From contig OX421961.1 of assembly GCA_949128115.1 (NCBI GenBank), positions 129,955,050-130,019,049 on the forward strand: 64,000 nucleotides of DNA, written 5' to 3'. The stretch is from Anaspis maculata (Eukaryota; Arthropoda; Insecta; Coleoptera; Scraptiidae). The position numbers were made by a program, and so were the translations under genes. The notes beneath the pieces are model-generated. The model searched no databases and was not told the DNA's origin. It saw only the letters and a program-made list of their open reading frames with translations. Shown piece by piece: positions 10,015 to 20,150 of the stretch; positions within the stretch are counted from its first letter, which is position 1; each line of letters begins with the position of its first letter.

Positions 10015-11059
10015 TACAGGGTGGTCCAGGTTATAGTAGCAATAACTCAACATTCGATGGTTCATCAAAAACTAGTTCGCCATGCATAATTTGATTTTTC
10101 TCCAAAACGCTTCCTAAGGGAGATAGAGCCCTTCAAAGTTCAGTTTTTAAAATCATCTTTTTGCAATAACTCTCAAGTCATCAAGCGATTTTCACCAAAT
10201 TTGATACAAATACTTGAGAAATAAATGCCCATCACTTGCCGTAGATGACTTTTGTCAAAATTGTCCAGTGGCGTAGATACCGGGGGATTGTTCAACTTCT
10301 CCCACCCCATTTTCCACGCCACTGAATATTTTTGAAAAATCATACTTTTTTTGAATTCCTTGTTCAATTCAGAAAAAAAAGTTACTTTTGTAAAATTTTG
10401 ATTAGAGACTTCATTTCCGAGATATTTGGATTTGAAACTTTGGAAAACGCTTCGAAATCGCAACTTTCGAAGGCCTTTATACTAAAATCCAAGAAAACTC
10501 ATGATTTCTCAACTGGAAAAAGTTTTCTAGGTCGTTTAAGTTGATTTACTGCCATTTTTTGCTGAGAAACGAGGCGTTTCCAAAAAAAAAACAATTTGGG
10601 CTCTGGAAAGTGACGATTTCGAGATGTTTTCCAAAGTTTAAAACCCAAATATCTCGAAAATCAAGCCTCCAATCAAAATTTTACAAGGGTAACTTTTTTT
10701 CTAAATTGAACAAGGAACTCAAAAAAAATAGTTTTCCAAAAAATATTCAGTGGCGTAGAAAATGGGGCGTGAAAAGTAAAACAACTCCCCCGTATCTACG
10801 CCACTGGACAATTTTGACAAAAGTTATCTACGTCAAGTGATGGGTATTTATTTCGTAAATATTTGTATCAAAATTGGTCAAAATTGCTCCAATGACTTGG
10901 GAGTTATTGCAAAAAAAAGATTTGAAAAAATGAACTTTGAAGGGCTGTATCTTTCTTAGGAAGCGTTTTAGAAAAAAAAATCATGCATGTCGACCTAGTT
11001 TTCGATGTACTATCGAATGGTAAATTATTGCTAGATACTATAACCTGGACCACCCTGTA
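10015..11059. mobile_element. Foldback element A, ~1.05-kb palindrome with TACAGGGTGG ends
   Basis: The left half (10015-~10530) is matched in reverse complement, with small differences, by the right half (~10545-11059). Both ends read TACAGGGTGGTCCAGGTTAT; mid-arm blocks such as CCAGTGGCGTAGATAC and AACGCTTCCTAAG occur in each arm. No protein domain is visible; the short open frames simply mirror each other. The last two bases (TA) are shared with the start of element B. Confidence 0.9.
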
Positions 11060-11986
11060 CAGGGTGTCCCGAAATTAATGCAACAAAATTTACAGGGAGG
11101 TAGAAAATTGAAAAATATGGGGACTTCCTCAATAAAAATACTCTCGCAAACGTTATAACGGAGATACAGGCCTTCAAAGTTGGTTAGGTTTGAAGGTTGG
11201 TTGAGATAATAGGGGGTACACTCCCTCTTTTTCCCCCTAATTTTCACCCCCTTGAATATTTTGGAAAATTGTTGCAATTTTTGAATTCTAAGTTCAATTT
11301 AGAGAAAAAAGTTACTCTTGCAAAATTTTGATTGAAGGCTTCATTTTCGAGATATTTGGGTTTGAATCTTCGGAGAACATCTCGAAAACACCACTTTCAA
11401 GGCCTTAAAAATAAAAATTCAAGAAAACTCAAGATTCTTCAACTGAAATTAGTTTTCCAGGTGTTTCAAGTTGATAAACTACCATTTTTGCTGAAAAACA
11501 TGGAGCTTTTCAGAAAAAAAAATTTGGGCCCTGAAAAGTGGCGATTTTGAGATGTTCTCCGAAATTTCAAACCCAAGTATCTCGAAAATGAAGCCTTTAA
11601 TCAAAATTTTGCAAGAGTAACTTTTTTTCTAAATTGAACGTAGAATTCCAAAATTGCAACAATTTCAAAAAATACTCAAGGGGGTGAAAAATAGGGGAAA
11701 AAGGGGGAAGGTCTTCGCCCCTGAAAATGTTTGATGGAATGCGTTATCATTGTTCGATAGAGACCTATTTCAGTAAACTTTGGTTTAAATTTGAATAAAA
11801 TCGGCTCATGAGTTCAGAAGTTATGCAAAAAAAACTGTTTTGAAAAACCAACTTTGAAGGCCTGTATCTTCGTTATTACGTTTGCGAGAGTATTTTTATT
11901 GAGGAAGTCAATAATTTCCACAGGCCATATTTTTCAATTTTCTACCTCCCTGTAAATTCTGTTGCATTAATTTCGGGACACCTGTA
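11058..11986. mobile_element. Foldback element B, ~0.93-kb palindrome with TACAGGGTGT ends
   Basis: It begins TACAGGGTGTCCCGAAATTA and ends with the complement TAATTTCGGGACACCTGTA. The arms match over most of their length, but the left arm lacks a block of roughly 130 bp that the right arm keeps. The central region (TTCGAGATATTTGGGTTTGAA and surrounding sequence) is similar to the centres of A and C, so the three belong to one family. Non-coding. Confidence 0.88.
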
Positions 11987-13033
11987 TACAGGGTGTTCGG
12001 GTCTGGTTATCACAAACTTCAAGGGGTGATTCCCCATCAAAAATAAAGCCGAAAGAACAAAAAACTCATGGTCCTAAAATGCTTCCTTAAAAATATACAG
12101 GGTGTTGAAGTTGACTTTTTGAAATGGTTTTTTCACCGCAACTTTTGAACCGTTGGACCGATTTTAATCAAATTTGAACCAAAGTTTAGTCAAATGAGTC
12201 TCCATCGAATAATAATACCACAATTCATCAAAAACTTCTGGGGGCGTAGATAATAGGGGACTTTCCCCTATTTTCGCCCCTATTTTCATCTCCCTTTATT
12301 ATTTTTCAAAATTGTTGGTATTTTCGGATTCTACGTTCAATTTAGAAGAAAAAATTACTCTTGCAAAATTTTGATTTAAGGCTTCGTTTTCGAGATATTT
12401 GGGATTAAAACATTGGAAAACATCTCGAAATCGATACTTTCCTGGGCCTAAGAATTAAAATTCAAGAAAACCCATGATTCGTCGACGGAAATGAGTTTTC
12501 TGGGTGTTTTAAGTTGATAAACCACCATTTTCGTTGAGAAACATGAAGTTTTACAGAAGAAAACCATTTGGGCCCTGGAAAGTGGCGATTTCGTGTTGTT
12601 TTCCGATTTTTCAAACCCAAATATCTTGGAAATGAAGCCTCTAATCAAAATTTTACAGGAGTAACTTTTTCTTCTAAATTGAACGTAGAATCCTAAAATA
12701 TCAACGATTTTGAAAAATAATTAGGGGAAATTAAAATAGGGGCGAAAATAGGGGACAGTCTCCTATTATCTACGCCTCCAGAAATTTTTGATGAATTGTG
12801 GTATGATGTTTTGATGGAGACTCAGTTGACTAAACTTTGGTTCAAATTTGATTGAGATCGGTCAAACGGTTCAAAAGTTACGGTGAAAAAACGATTTAAA
12901 AAAATCAACTTCCAACACCCTGTATCTTTTTAAGGAAGCATTTTAGGACCATGAGTTTTTTGTTCTTTCGGCTTAATTTTTGATGGGGAATCATCCCTTA
13001 AAGTTTGTTATAGCCAGACTCGAACACTCTGTA
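11987..13033. mobile_element. Foldback element C, ~1.05-kb palindrome with a nested second pair of ends
   Basis: The outer ends read TACAGGGTGTTCGGGTCTGG and its complement near 13033. A second pair of the same terminal motif lies inside at about 12099 (TACAGGGTGTTGAAGTTG) and about 12925, again in mirror orientation, as if one palindromic element lies within another. The arms share blocks such as CCATGAGTTTTTTGTTC. Non-coding. A related but single-armed copy is at 51694-51859. Confidence 0.85.
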
Positions 13034-13596
13034 TATTACAGCGACTCCCCACTGTCGATTGAAATGGTTCATAAGTGGTTCAATGATTTTGGACTACTTA
13101 TTTTATCTCAGGTCACATTTGGCAAATATGTTTCGATCACTCCATTGAAGTTTTGGACTAGGTACCATCATTATTAATTTTTTGCCAAGCAAAGTTCAAA
13201 CAGTTTCCAAGCTAACAAAACAATAACGATACTTCTTATTGTATGTATGTGTGTACGTGTTTTATGTGTACTTTTTGTAATAATGTACCAAAATGATTTA
13301 TTGCTGCAAAGACCTTTTTTTTGGGCGAGGCTTCCTATTAGACACACCGCAAGGTGGGGAGATGGACTGGTTATTAATAATACCCAAGAAATGGCTTGAA
13401 GGAAAAGATTCAGCTCTAATGAGGAGATCAACACGCAAAAAACACTTATTTTGCAGGCCTCGAGGAATCCTACTATTCGGGTGAGGTCGGAAAATTGGAA
13501 AAACGGTGGACCAAGTGTGTGACCTAAAAAGGGACTATGTTGAACATAATATTTCTTTGCGAAAAAAAAACAAATTGCTTGTTTCATTTTTACCAG
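13034..13596. other. Spacer without recognised genes
   Basis: It has a GTATGTATGTGTG-type microsatellite near 13240 and unremarkable open frames up to 143 codons on the minus strand (13174-13605) with no recognisable domain. Nothing else could be supported. Confidence 0.35.
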
Positions 13597-13606
13597 ACTT
13601 ATCACT

Positions 13607-14114
13607 AGAGAGCGGATTTATAATTTTTTACATGTTTTATTCACTAAGTTGGATGCAACTGTCGACTTGCAGCTTGACGTTTCCATCTATGAGGAACTTG
13701 AATACCAAGTTTTATTTCGCATATAATTTATTATTTTGAGTTTTTACCTCATATAAATTGATAGTCCATATAATCGCATATAGCCGCATGTTTAGTCCAT
13801 ATTTTTTGCATATAACTGAACATTTGTCAATATTTTGGCCATTTTATCAATATGTGCTAGAAAATCATGATTTTTCCATTAAAAAAAAATAATTGGGAAT
13901 TTTGGAAAAAAAAAAATTTCTGCTTTGACGGTCAAAGTTTATTGGTTAGTTTTACATATCAATGTTGAAATTTTTACTATTTTTGCAGCTTATATCACAT
14001 ATTTACTCGCATATATTGCTTTATTTGGACTTTTTTACCGCATATTTTGATATTTTTTAAGCGCACATAAACTGCATATTTTGAGCTTTTTTACCGCATA
14101 TAAATCCGCTCCTT
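13607..14114. mobile_element. Mutator-like non-autonomous element with 10-bp target duplication
   Basis: An exact 10-bp direct repeat, ACTTATCACT, lies at 13597-13606 and 14115-14124. Inside it are terminal inverted repeats AGAGAGCGGATTTATA (left) and, read inward from the right, AAGGAGCGGATTTATA. A 9-10-bp duplication is typical of Mutator-like elements. The 508-bp interior is AT-rich, non-coding, and repeats GCATAT and GCGGT motifs many times near both ends. Confidence 0.75.
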
Positions 14115-14265
14115 ACTTATCACTGCGCCCTCGTAGTAATATTTTATTGTGTATTTTTAACACCCTTGTATATAATTTTGTTTTTATTGTTGTCCCTGTA
14201 ATTGGCAATGAAAAACAACACTACGAAAAGTAATATAAATGTTTTACTCCTTATCGACTTGGTTT

Positions 14266-14345
14266 TGGTCATAGGAGGGTAGGTACCCTTTTTATTAATT
14301 GCTGTTTGATAAATGTTAGCTATAAGCATATAGTAACTATAAGTA
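14266..14345. repeat. Dispersed repeat shared with 24996-25070
   Basis: A block containing GTCATAGGAGGGTA, then CCCTTTTTATTAA and ATAAATGTTAG, is repeated in the same orientation at 24996-25070. Outside these borders the two sites differ. It is probably a small interspersed element of unknown type, and the only structure noticed in 14115-14508. Confidence 0.5.
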
Positions 14346-14508
14346 ATCATCAAAGTGACAATCGTGTGGCTATGCTCATTCAAAATTACGTCAAAATTGA
14401 ATAAGTATGGCCACTCGATCGCCATCGGTGTAAACTTTTATGAGGCCGCAACTTTACATAGGTAATACAAAATGTATTGACTTCATTTTATTTCATCCGC
14501 AACGTTAC

Positions 14509-14644
14509 AATCCACCTTTCCCATGAGAGTGTCACGCATACATGTGAACCCAGAACTAGCGGTTTGTAGTAGCCGTTTGTACTAGATGGAGTATGCGCTC
14601 ACTGGTATGCGCGCTAGTGATTTCTGTCATGGGAAAGGTGGATT
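14509..14644. mobile_element. MITE, 136 bp, AATCCACCTTTCCCATGA ends
   Basis: An 18-bp terminal inverted repeat, AATCCACCTTTCCCATGA at 14509 and its complement ending at 14644. The interior is non-coding. A target duplication could not be fixed with confidence. Confidence 0.75.
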
Positions 14645-15090
14645 ACTTACATTGCAATAAATCGTTCAAATCAGGATTTAGAAACTCGCTTATGCTGTAG
14701 AATATACCCTGAAGCAGCAGTGCCGGATTTAGGAATGTGAAGAGGAGACCCTGGGGCGAAAGTATTTTGTGGAGGCATCAAGTTGAGCCTTACAATTTTT
14801 TTAAGAATAATACTCGGAATAATACAATAATAATAAATAAGTTGTTTTTCTCTTGATCATTCAAAGTGTTTTTATTTTGATTCTACCACCATTCTCTCCC
14901 TTATGCGATTTTGAGTCGATCCAGTCACGGAAGAAAGCGAATAACTCACGTCAACTATCCCATTTTCGCACTTGAACATCGCTCACTTTCGGCGTCATGG
15001 TAACCACTCCATTCTCGCTGTTCTTTTCTTGACAGTTGATGATTCATTCACAGCTGTCAACATTAGACAGCCGACAGTTTTCCACAATTG

Positions 15091-15224
15091 TACGGGGTGT
15101 TTATAAGAAACTGTGATCGCGGCAGGCATGGGTCAGGCCAAAAAACGCAGTAACAGGCGCATTTGTAGTAATCGACAGCGGATTCCAAAGGCGATGCGAT
15201 CACAGACGTAATTAAACACCCGGT
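15091..15224. mobile_element. MITE, ~134 bp, TACSGGGTGTTTA ends
   Basis: The ends read TACGGGGTGTTTAT (15091) and, in complement, TACCGGGTGTTTAA (15224). An inner inverted match, CTGTGATCGC and GCGATCACAG, follows. Non-coding. Confidence 0.7.
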
Positions 15225-15581
15225 ATAATACAGCCTCGCATCTCTACACTCGACACCACATTTAAGCATTCACCAACATTTTCTTGTTCAAGAGAAACCA
15301 ACTTGGAATGAACTACACGAACAGGCCCTCGCGGATTCCAAAAGTTGACCACAACACGGTCAAATCGCCAATTTAAGGTAGATTTAAGGTGGATTTATAC
15401 TCGCAGAAAATAAATAAATAAATAAATAAATAACTACTTTATTTCCAAAAGGTGTTACACCCTATGCGAAGGAAAAAATATAAAAACAATACTCATATTT
15501 TACAAAAAAAAAAAGAGGAGGACAGAAAATAGCAGATAAATTAAAATGAGGTACATTCTGCAAAACATGTCAGCGCATCCA

Positions 15582-18500
15582 TCACTGCCCAACATCAATG
15601 CCGTGTGAGTCGTGAATGCTAGAAACAATAAAACGTAAAGAATGAAAATTGATATCGCACTGTCGGGCAACCTTATTGAATTCACAGCATAAGATTGAGA
15701 CGGGAGAGTTGAAGAGGAGGTTGGTTCTGGAGGCCTGGTTATAAAAAGTGACACACTGCCTGGAGTTGGCACGTGGAATATAAAAATTAATTTTTGACAA
15801 TAGATATGAACAGTCCATTTTATTGTGCAAGATGTTATGTAATAACTTAATGGCCAAAATAGAGCGGCGAGTTTCCAAGGAAACAAAGCCAAATCTAGAC
15901 AACAGCAGACTGTATTCAATACCCCTCGCAGGATAGACGCCATCAAACAAGAAGCACAGGAACTTCAAAAACCGTCGCTGGACCCGCTCAATACAATGAA
16001 TATGGACTTTATAGTAAGGGTACCAAATGATCGAACCGTACTCCAATCGGGATCGAATCAAAGCAAAATACAGTTTCTTCAGAGACTCACTGTTGGTAAA
16101 TTCCCGGCAATTCCTGTAAATCATTCCATACATTTTGTAAGACTTACTGACAATCTCAGCTCTGTGATTTGAAAAGTCTAGTTTTGGATCAAAAATGATG
16201 CCCAAATCCTTCACAGACTCGGCGTGTTCTAAAGTTATACCACTGATGTTATAAGGATAAACGACGTAGGAATGTCTTTTGGTAAATGTCATGACTGTAC
16301 ACTTGTTAACATTGAGAAAAAGACGGTTATTGGAACACCATTCAACCACAGATACAATGTCTCTCTGCAACAGGGCACAGTCAGATACTGAGTCCACTCT
16401 ACGGAATAACTTTAGATCATCAGCAAAGAGGAGCTTGTCAGAGGAAACACAGTCAACGATGTCATTGATAAATAATAAAAACAGCAAAGGCCCAAGATTG
16501 GAGCCTTGAGGAACTCCAGAAGTCGGCGTGAAAATTTTGGAAGTGTGGTTGCGATATCTCACGGATTGCTCTCTTCCCAAAAGATAAGAAGTGAACAACG
16601 AAAGCAGTTCTGGAGAAAAACCCCAAGATCGAAGTTTGTTGAGAAGGATATAGTGGTCTATTTGGTCAAAAGCTTTCTGAAAGTCTGTATAGACAACATC
16701 AACCTGACCCCCATCATCAACCACCTCTGCAACATACTGTTTGAAAGCGGCTAGGTTAGAGGTGGTAGACCTCTTCTCCGTGAAACCGTGTTGGTGCGGT
16801 GAAATGTGGTGTTTGACGGAGGAATATATTTGACTGTATAGCATTGATTCAAACACCTTGGAAAAGTTGCATAATAGCGAGATCGGTCTATAGTTTCCAA
16901 CATCTGTGTTGTCGCCTTTCTTGAAAATAGGTGTGACAAACGACCTCTTCCACACAGAAGGGAATATGGAATGCTGCAATATTAAATTGTAAATTCTTTC
17001 CAAAGGCTTGCTAAGCACATATGCGCAGTCCCTCAACAGAAAACTAGGAATCCCGTCGACTCCGGCCGTTAGAGTATTCTTCGAACGCTTCAAAGTTCGG
17101 TGGATCTCGTCGCTAGATAAGTAATGAATAGAGACAGTCGAACAGAAGGAAAAGTTATCAGTGGGAGTTTGTGTACCGGATGAGTCGGAATCAGTATAAA
17201 CGGAAGAAAAATAGTCTGCAAACGAGTCTACTATGGCTTGAGGTGAGGAAAGTTCAACATCGTTGAAGATCATAAGTCCAGGTATACGAGTGTTATTTCT
17301 CTTCCTATGTATGAAAGACCAGAATCTTGAAGGATCAGAAATTATACCATCCTCAATGTCAACGATGTAGTCATTGTAAGCACGTGACGTAAGTCCTTTC
17401 ACAAGAGACCGCTGTTGTTTGTACAATTCGTGGTGGTGATGAGTTTTCTGTTTTTTATATTTTCTGAATAGCGATTTTTTCTTGCGGATCGCGCTAATTA
17501 ATTCAGAATTAAACCAAGGTGGAAAATAGTGGCTGGATCTGATTTTTAATTTGGGAACGGTTAAATCAAAAATGTCGTACAAAACTTTGTAAAATAGTGA
17601 ACAGGCGCTGTCAACATCGGCGACCGAGTCCAGAACAGACCAGTCTTGACTCCCGAGCATCTCGTACATCAAGGGAAAGTTAGCTCTTTTGAAATTGTAC
17701 AGATCAGTCCGATTATTGATAGCAAAATTTTGTGATTTTTTCTTTATCTCAAGATCAACGCACAGAGCCGGATGATGGACATCTTCCTCAACTAGAGGAT
17801 CAAGAGCTCTGGCAACAGCACAAAACGAATCACAAAGAACCAAATCTAGCTGACGTCCATGACCATTGAGAATACTATTGCACTGTGCCAAACCCTGTAG
17901 ATCAACAAAATTCCGCAGAACGCCTGAAAAAATATTCTTCGGATCAAAACCAAAACTGGGAGTATTGAAATCACCAAGAAACACTACCCTGCCATCAAAC
18001 ACATCCGCATCACCGAGGAGATCGAAGAACCTTTCAAAGTCTGCAATGCGTATATGGGGTGGAATATAAGTAACAAACACGCGCAGAGTGTCACCGTTGG
18101 GGAACATAAGCCTAGTGCCCACAACATCAACCAATGGAAGAACGTCAGTAATCGATGATAAGTCAATTCTTGCGGACGCAATATTACTTCTCACAGCCAA
18201 CAGAACTCCACCACCTCTCGACACACCCAGAGCTCCGAAATTACGGTCATTGCGAAATACTGCAAAGTTGTCATCGAACAGCTCAGCATCCCCGATGTCA
18301 TCCGATAACCAGGTCTCAGCAAGCGCGACAATGTCATACTCACACGCTGAAACAGAATTATAAAAATTGGTTACTTTGGTTCTTAATCCTCTGACATTTT
18401 GATAGGAGCACCGCAAAAAATTGGCGCATCGCGGCGGTTGTGATTTAGGGTCAGGTGAATTATTCAAAGAATGCCGGACACAAGTATCAGACGAAATCAA
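15582..18500 (-). CDS. LINE ORF2: AP-type endonuclease plus reverse transcriptase
   Basis: About 972 residues, the enzyme that nicks target DNA and primes reverse transcription of the element RNA. The endonuclease spans residues ~30-250, with QNVRG (35), AETWL (E62), RGGGVLLAV (~96-103), GDFN (176-179) and a DVHHPAL block near 240 as the catalytic histidine region. The reverse transcriptase spans ~520-760, with NYRPISLL (536-543), YTDFQKAFD (604-612), TSGVPQGSNLGP (660-671) and the FADD active site (692-695). The C-terminus is a long helical region with no clear zinc knuckle. The frame opens with TTG, not ATG, and continues in phase with ORF1 across one UAG at 18510-18512. Translation therefore probably depends on stop readthrough or reinitiation. 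No internal stop or frameshift is seen. Confidence 0.9.
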   Translation of the reverse strand: MISSDTCVRHSLNNSPDPKSQPPRCANFLRCSYQNVRGLRTKVTNFYNSVSACEYDIVALAETWLSDDIGDAELFDDNFAVFRNDRNFGALGVSRGGGVLLAVRSNIASARIDLSSITDVLPLVDVVGTRLMFPNGDTLRVFVTYIPPHIRIADFERFFDLLGDADVFDGRVVFLGDFNTPSFGFDPKNIFSGVLRNFVDLQGLAQCNSILNGHGRQLDLVLCDSFCAVARALDPLVEEDVHHPALCVDLEIKKKSQNFAINNRTDLYNFKRANFPLMYEMLGSQDWSVLDSVADVDSACSLFYKVLYDIFDLTVPKLKIRSSHYFPPWFNSELISAIRKKKSLFRKYKKQKTHHHHELYKQQRSLVKGLTSRAYNDYIVDIEDGIISDPSRFWSFIHRKRNNTRIPGLMIFNDVELSSPQAIVDSFADYFSSVYTDSDSSGTQTPTDNFSFCSTVSIHYLSSDEIHRTLKRSKNTLTAGVDGIPSFLLRDCAYVLSKPLERIYNLILQHSIFPSVWKRSFVTPIFKKGDNTDVGNYRPISLLCNFSKVFESMLYSQIYSSVKHHISPHQHGFTEKRSTTSNLAAFKQYVAEVVDDGGQVDVVYTDFQKAFDQIDHYILLNKLRSWGFSPELLSLFTSYLLGREQSVRYRNHTSKIFTPTSGVPQGSNLGPLLFLLFINDIVDCVSSDKLLFADDLKLFRRVDSVSDCALLQRDIVSVVEWCSNNRLFLNVNKCTVMTFTKRHSYVVYPYNISGITLEHAESVKDLGIIFDPKLDFSNHRAEIVSKSYKMYGMIYRNCREFTNSESLKKLYFALIRSRLEYGSIIWYPYYKVHIHCIERVQRRFLKFLCFLFDGVYPARGIEYSLLLSRFGFVSLETRRSILAIKLLHNILHNKMDCSYLLSKINFYIPRANSRQCVTFYNQASRTNLLFNSPVSILCCEFNKVARQCDINFHSLRFIVSSIHDSHGIDVGQ

Positions 18501-18512
18501 CTGTGATTGCTA
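18501..18512 (-). promoter_or_regulatory. ORF1/ORF2 junction: in-frame UAG in a readthrough-type context
   Basis: Read on the minus strand the junction is AAG TAG CAA TCA CAG, with the stop at 18512-18510. ORF1 and ORF2 are in the same frame, with only this codon between them. UAG-CAA-UCA fits the UAG-CAR-YYA context known from tobamovirus-type stop-codon readthrough. A link to real readthrough in this LINE is inference. Confidence 0.6.
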
Positions 18513-19736
18513 CTTAGCTCCAAATAAATCCTCTTTCAAAGAGGCAAGTTTTTTCTTGTAAACACTGCAGTTATAATCCCATGCAGCATGACATACATCA
18601 ATGTCAGGTATTGCCTTGCTGATATTATCGCAGTTACAACACTTTAGAGTTTCCGATTTGCAATCCTTCAACGCATGATTCTCAGCACATCGGGGGCAAA
18701 CAATTTTGTTCTTGCATTTATTGGCTACATGGTGGTAGCCGCAACAATTGAAACAACGAATCACTTCAATACCATCATACACAGAGCAGACGTCGAAACC
18801 GACAAAGACTCGCTGGCTACGCATGGCCCTGCTATAAGTTTCAGCATTAACTTGTAAAACTATTTGGAAACTGCTTTTTTTATTCTTAAGAGGATCAATA
18901 GAGACAATGCTAAAATCAGAATCGCCGAAAGTCTCCGAATTTTGAGCTCTCAAGAAAGAAGTAATTTTATCTCTATCATGAAGTTCAGTCATGCCCACTA
19001 TTCTGATCCTCGGATGAAGTTTGGGAACGTCTTTGACAACATAATCGTTTGACAGTGTGGAAGCCGCTAATTCTTTTAGTCTATCTGCACCCTTATCAGA
19101 GGAGCAGCTTACAACAACACCACCACCAGAAATCGGCTTGACACCGACCAGTTCTAAGTCCGAAGCAGTCGGATCAATAGATCGCAAAAGATCGGCCTTG
19201 GTGCGAGAATTACTTTGCTGGGATTTAGGTCTTATTGCGACAGCGGACTTTTTTGTGGCGGCTTGGCTGTACAATGGTTGCTTCGGGACGACGTTGTGAC
19301 CAGGAACACTTACATAATTCTGATTACGCAAACTATTGCTGTCATCACGCAACGACCTCAATTCTTCAGCCTGTGCCCTAATCTGCAACTTCAAATCATG
19401 AATCTCAGCCCTAAGAGATTTGAATTCGGTTATTAGATCCGCCTTGAATGTGTTCAAAAACGACAACATGGCAACTCCACCATCAGATACGCGCCCAGAA
19501 ACACCAGGAGACACTACCGCAAAGCTGTCGCCAATGACGGTGACTCCCGAAGCATCCCCCCCAGCATCCCCTGCGCAGTCCCGGCAAGTCCAGGAACCCT
19601 TGCTCTTGGTCAACGATTCAAAAGTCACAATAGACATATCAACACATTTAATGTGGAAATATTCCTCACATTGGCAGCACTTGACAACATCATCATAACG
19701 GGAACACTTGCTGGAGCATTTGCTGCACTCCAACAT
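18510..19736 (-). CDS. LINE ORF1: PHD finger, coiled coil and CCHC zinc knuckles
   Basis: 408 residues from the ATG at 19736; the open frame runs further upstream but without an earlier ATG, and this ATG lies directly before the first cysteine cluster. ORF1 proteins of this group bind the element RNA and form the ribonucleoprotein. Residues ~4-58 form a PHD-type finger (CSKC, CSRYDDVVKCCQC, FHIKC, WTCRDC). After an acidic linker there is a coiled coil (LKLQIRAQAEELRSLRDD). A basic region and an RNA-binding-fold-like segment follow, then three zinc knuckles near the end: CFNCCGYHHVANKC, CPRCAENHALKDC and a CCNC-H-C form. It ends in UAG followed in frame by ORF2. Intact. Confidence 0.87.
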   Translation of the reverse strand: MLECSKCSSKCSRYDDVVKCCQCEEYFHIKCVDMSIVTFESLTKSKGSWTCRDCAGDAGGDASGVTVIGDSFAVVSPGVSGRVSDGGVAMLSFLNTFKADLITEFKSLRAEIHDLKLQIRAQAEELRSLRDDSNSLRNQNYVSVPGHNVVPKQPLYSQAATKKSAVAIRPKSQQSNSRTKADLLRSIDPTASDLELVGVKPISGGGVVVSCSSDKGADRLKELAASTLSNDYVVKDVPKLHPRIRIVGMTELHDRDKITSFLRAQNSETFGDSDFSIVSIDPLKNKKSSFQIVLQVNAETYSRAMRSQRVFVGFDVCSVYDGIEVIRCFNCCGYHHVANKCKNKIVCPRCAENHALKDCKSETLKCCNCDNISKAIPDIDVCHAAWDYNCSVYKKKLASLKEDLFGAK

Positions 19737-20150
19737 CCCGGTGAGCGATACTCGGGACCGCCGGCCCCGGCACCCACTCGTGCAAAAACAAAAGCAATGT
19801 GTTTGGACACAATCCTTTTCCCAAGGCAAAACAAAAATCGGTTAAAAATTGAGAAAATTGAAATCAGTGTAAACTATGCAATAACAAACAAAACAATCGG
19901 TCTTATCGCACGCGACAAAAAATAAAACAAAAAAGATTGTGCCCGCAAGAAATCGAATTATTGCTTTGTGAATAATAATGCCGCTCAAGTTTTACAATTA
20001 ACGGAAGTGCTTCTTTAGCTGCACTTTTCTCTGAACAGAGACCCAGTCAATCGCCAATAAGACAGCAGTAAATTCACGATGAAAACAAACGAGAAACAAA
20101 CGAAAATCACCAAAGACAGAGGAGCGACAGCACAAGCACCTTATCACTTG

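Larger units (their letters stand above)
15407..20150 (-). mobile_element. Near full-length LINE, Jockey/CR1 group, with PHD-finger ORF1
   Basis: A non-LTR retrotransposon on the minus strand: a 5' leader (about 20150-19737), ORF1 (19736-18510), ORF2 (18500-15582), a short 3' UTR, and a microsatellite tail. The tail appears on the plus strand as AAAT repeats at 15407-15432. The APE-type endonuclease, the FADD reverse transcriptase motif and the ORF1 PHD finger plus CCHC knuckles place it in the Jockey/CR1 superclade; the exact clade is not resolved. ORF1 and ORF2 are in one frame divided by a single UAG. Both frames are intact, so the copy looks young. No target duplication was identified, and the 5' border is approximate. 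Confidence 0.88.

Noticed and set aside
14144..14425. Small membrane-protein gene (93 codons, minus strand)
   Set aside because: Hydrophobic stretches occur, but part of the sequence lies in a dispersed repeat and no homologue or start context could be recognised.
14706..14790. Second hAT element starting at CAGTGCCGGATTTAGG
   Set aside because: The start resembles hAT ends, but no matching inverted end or 8-bp duplication was found nearby.
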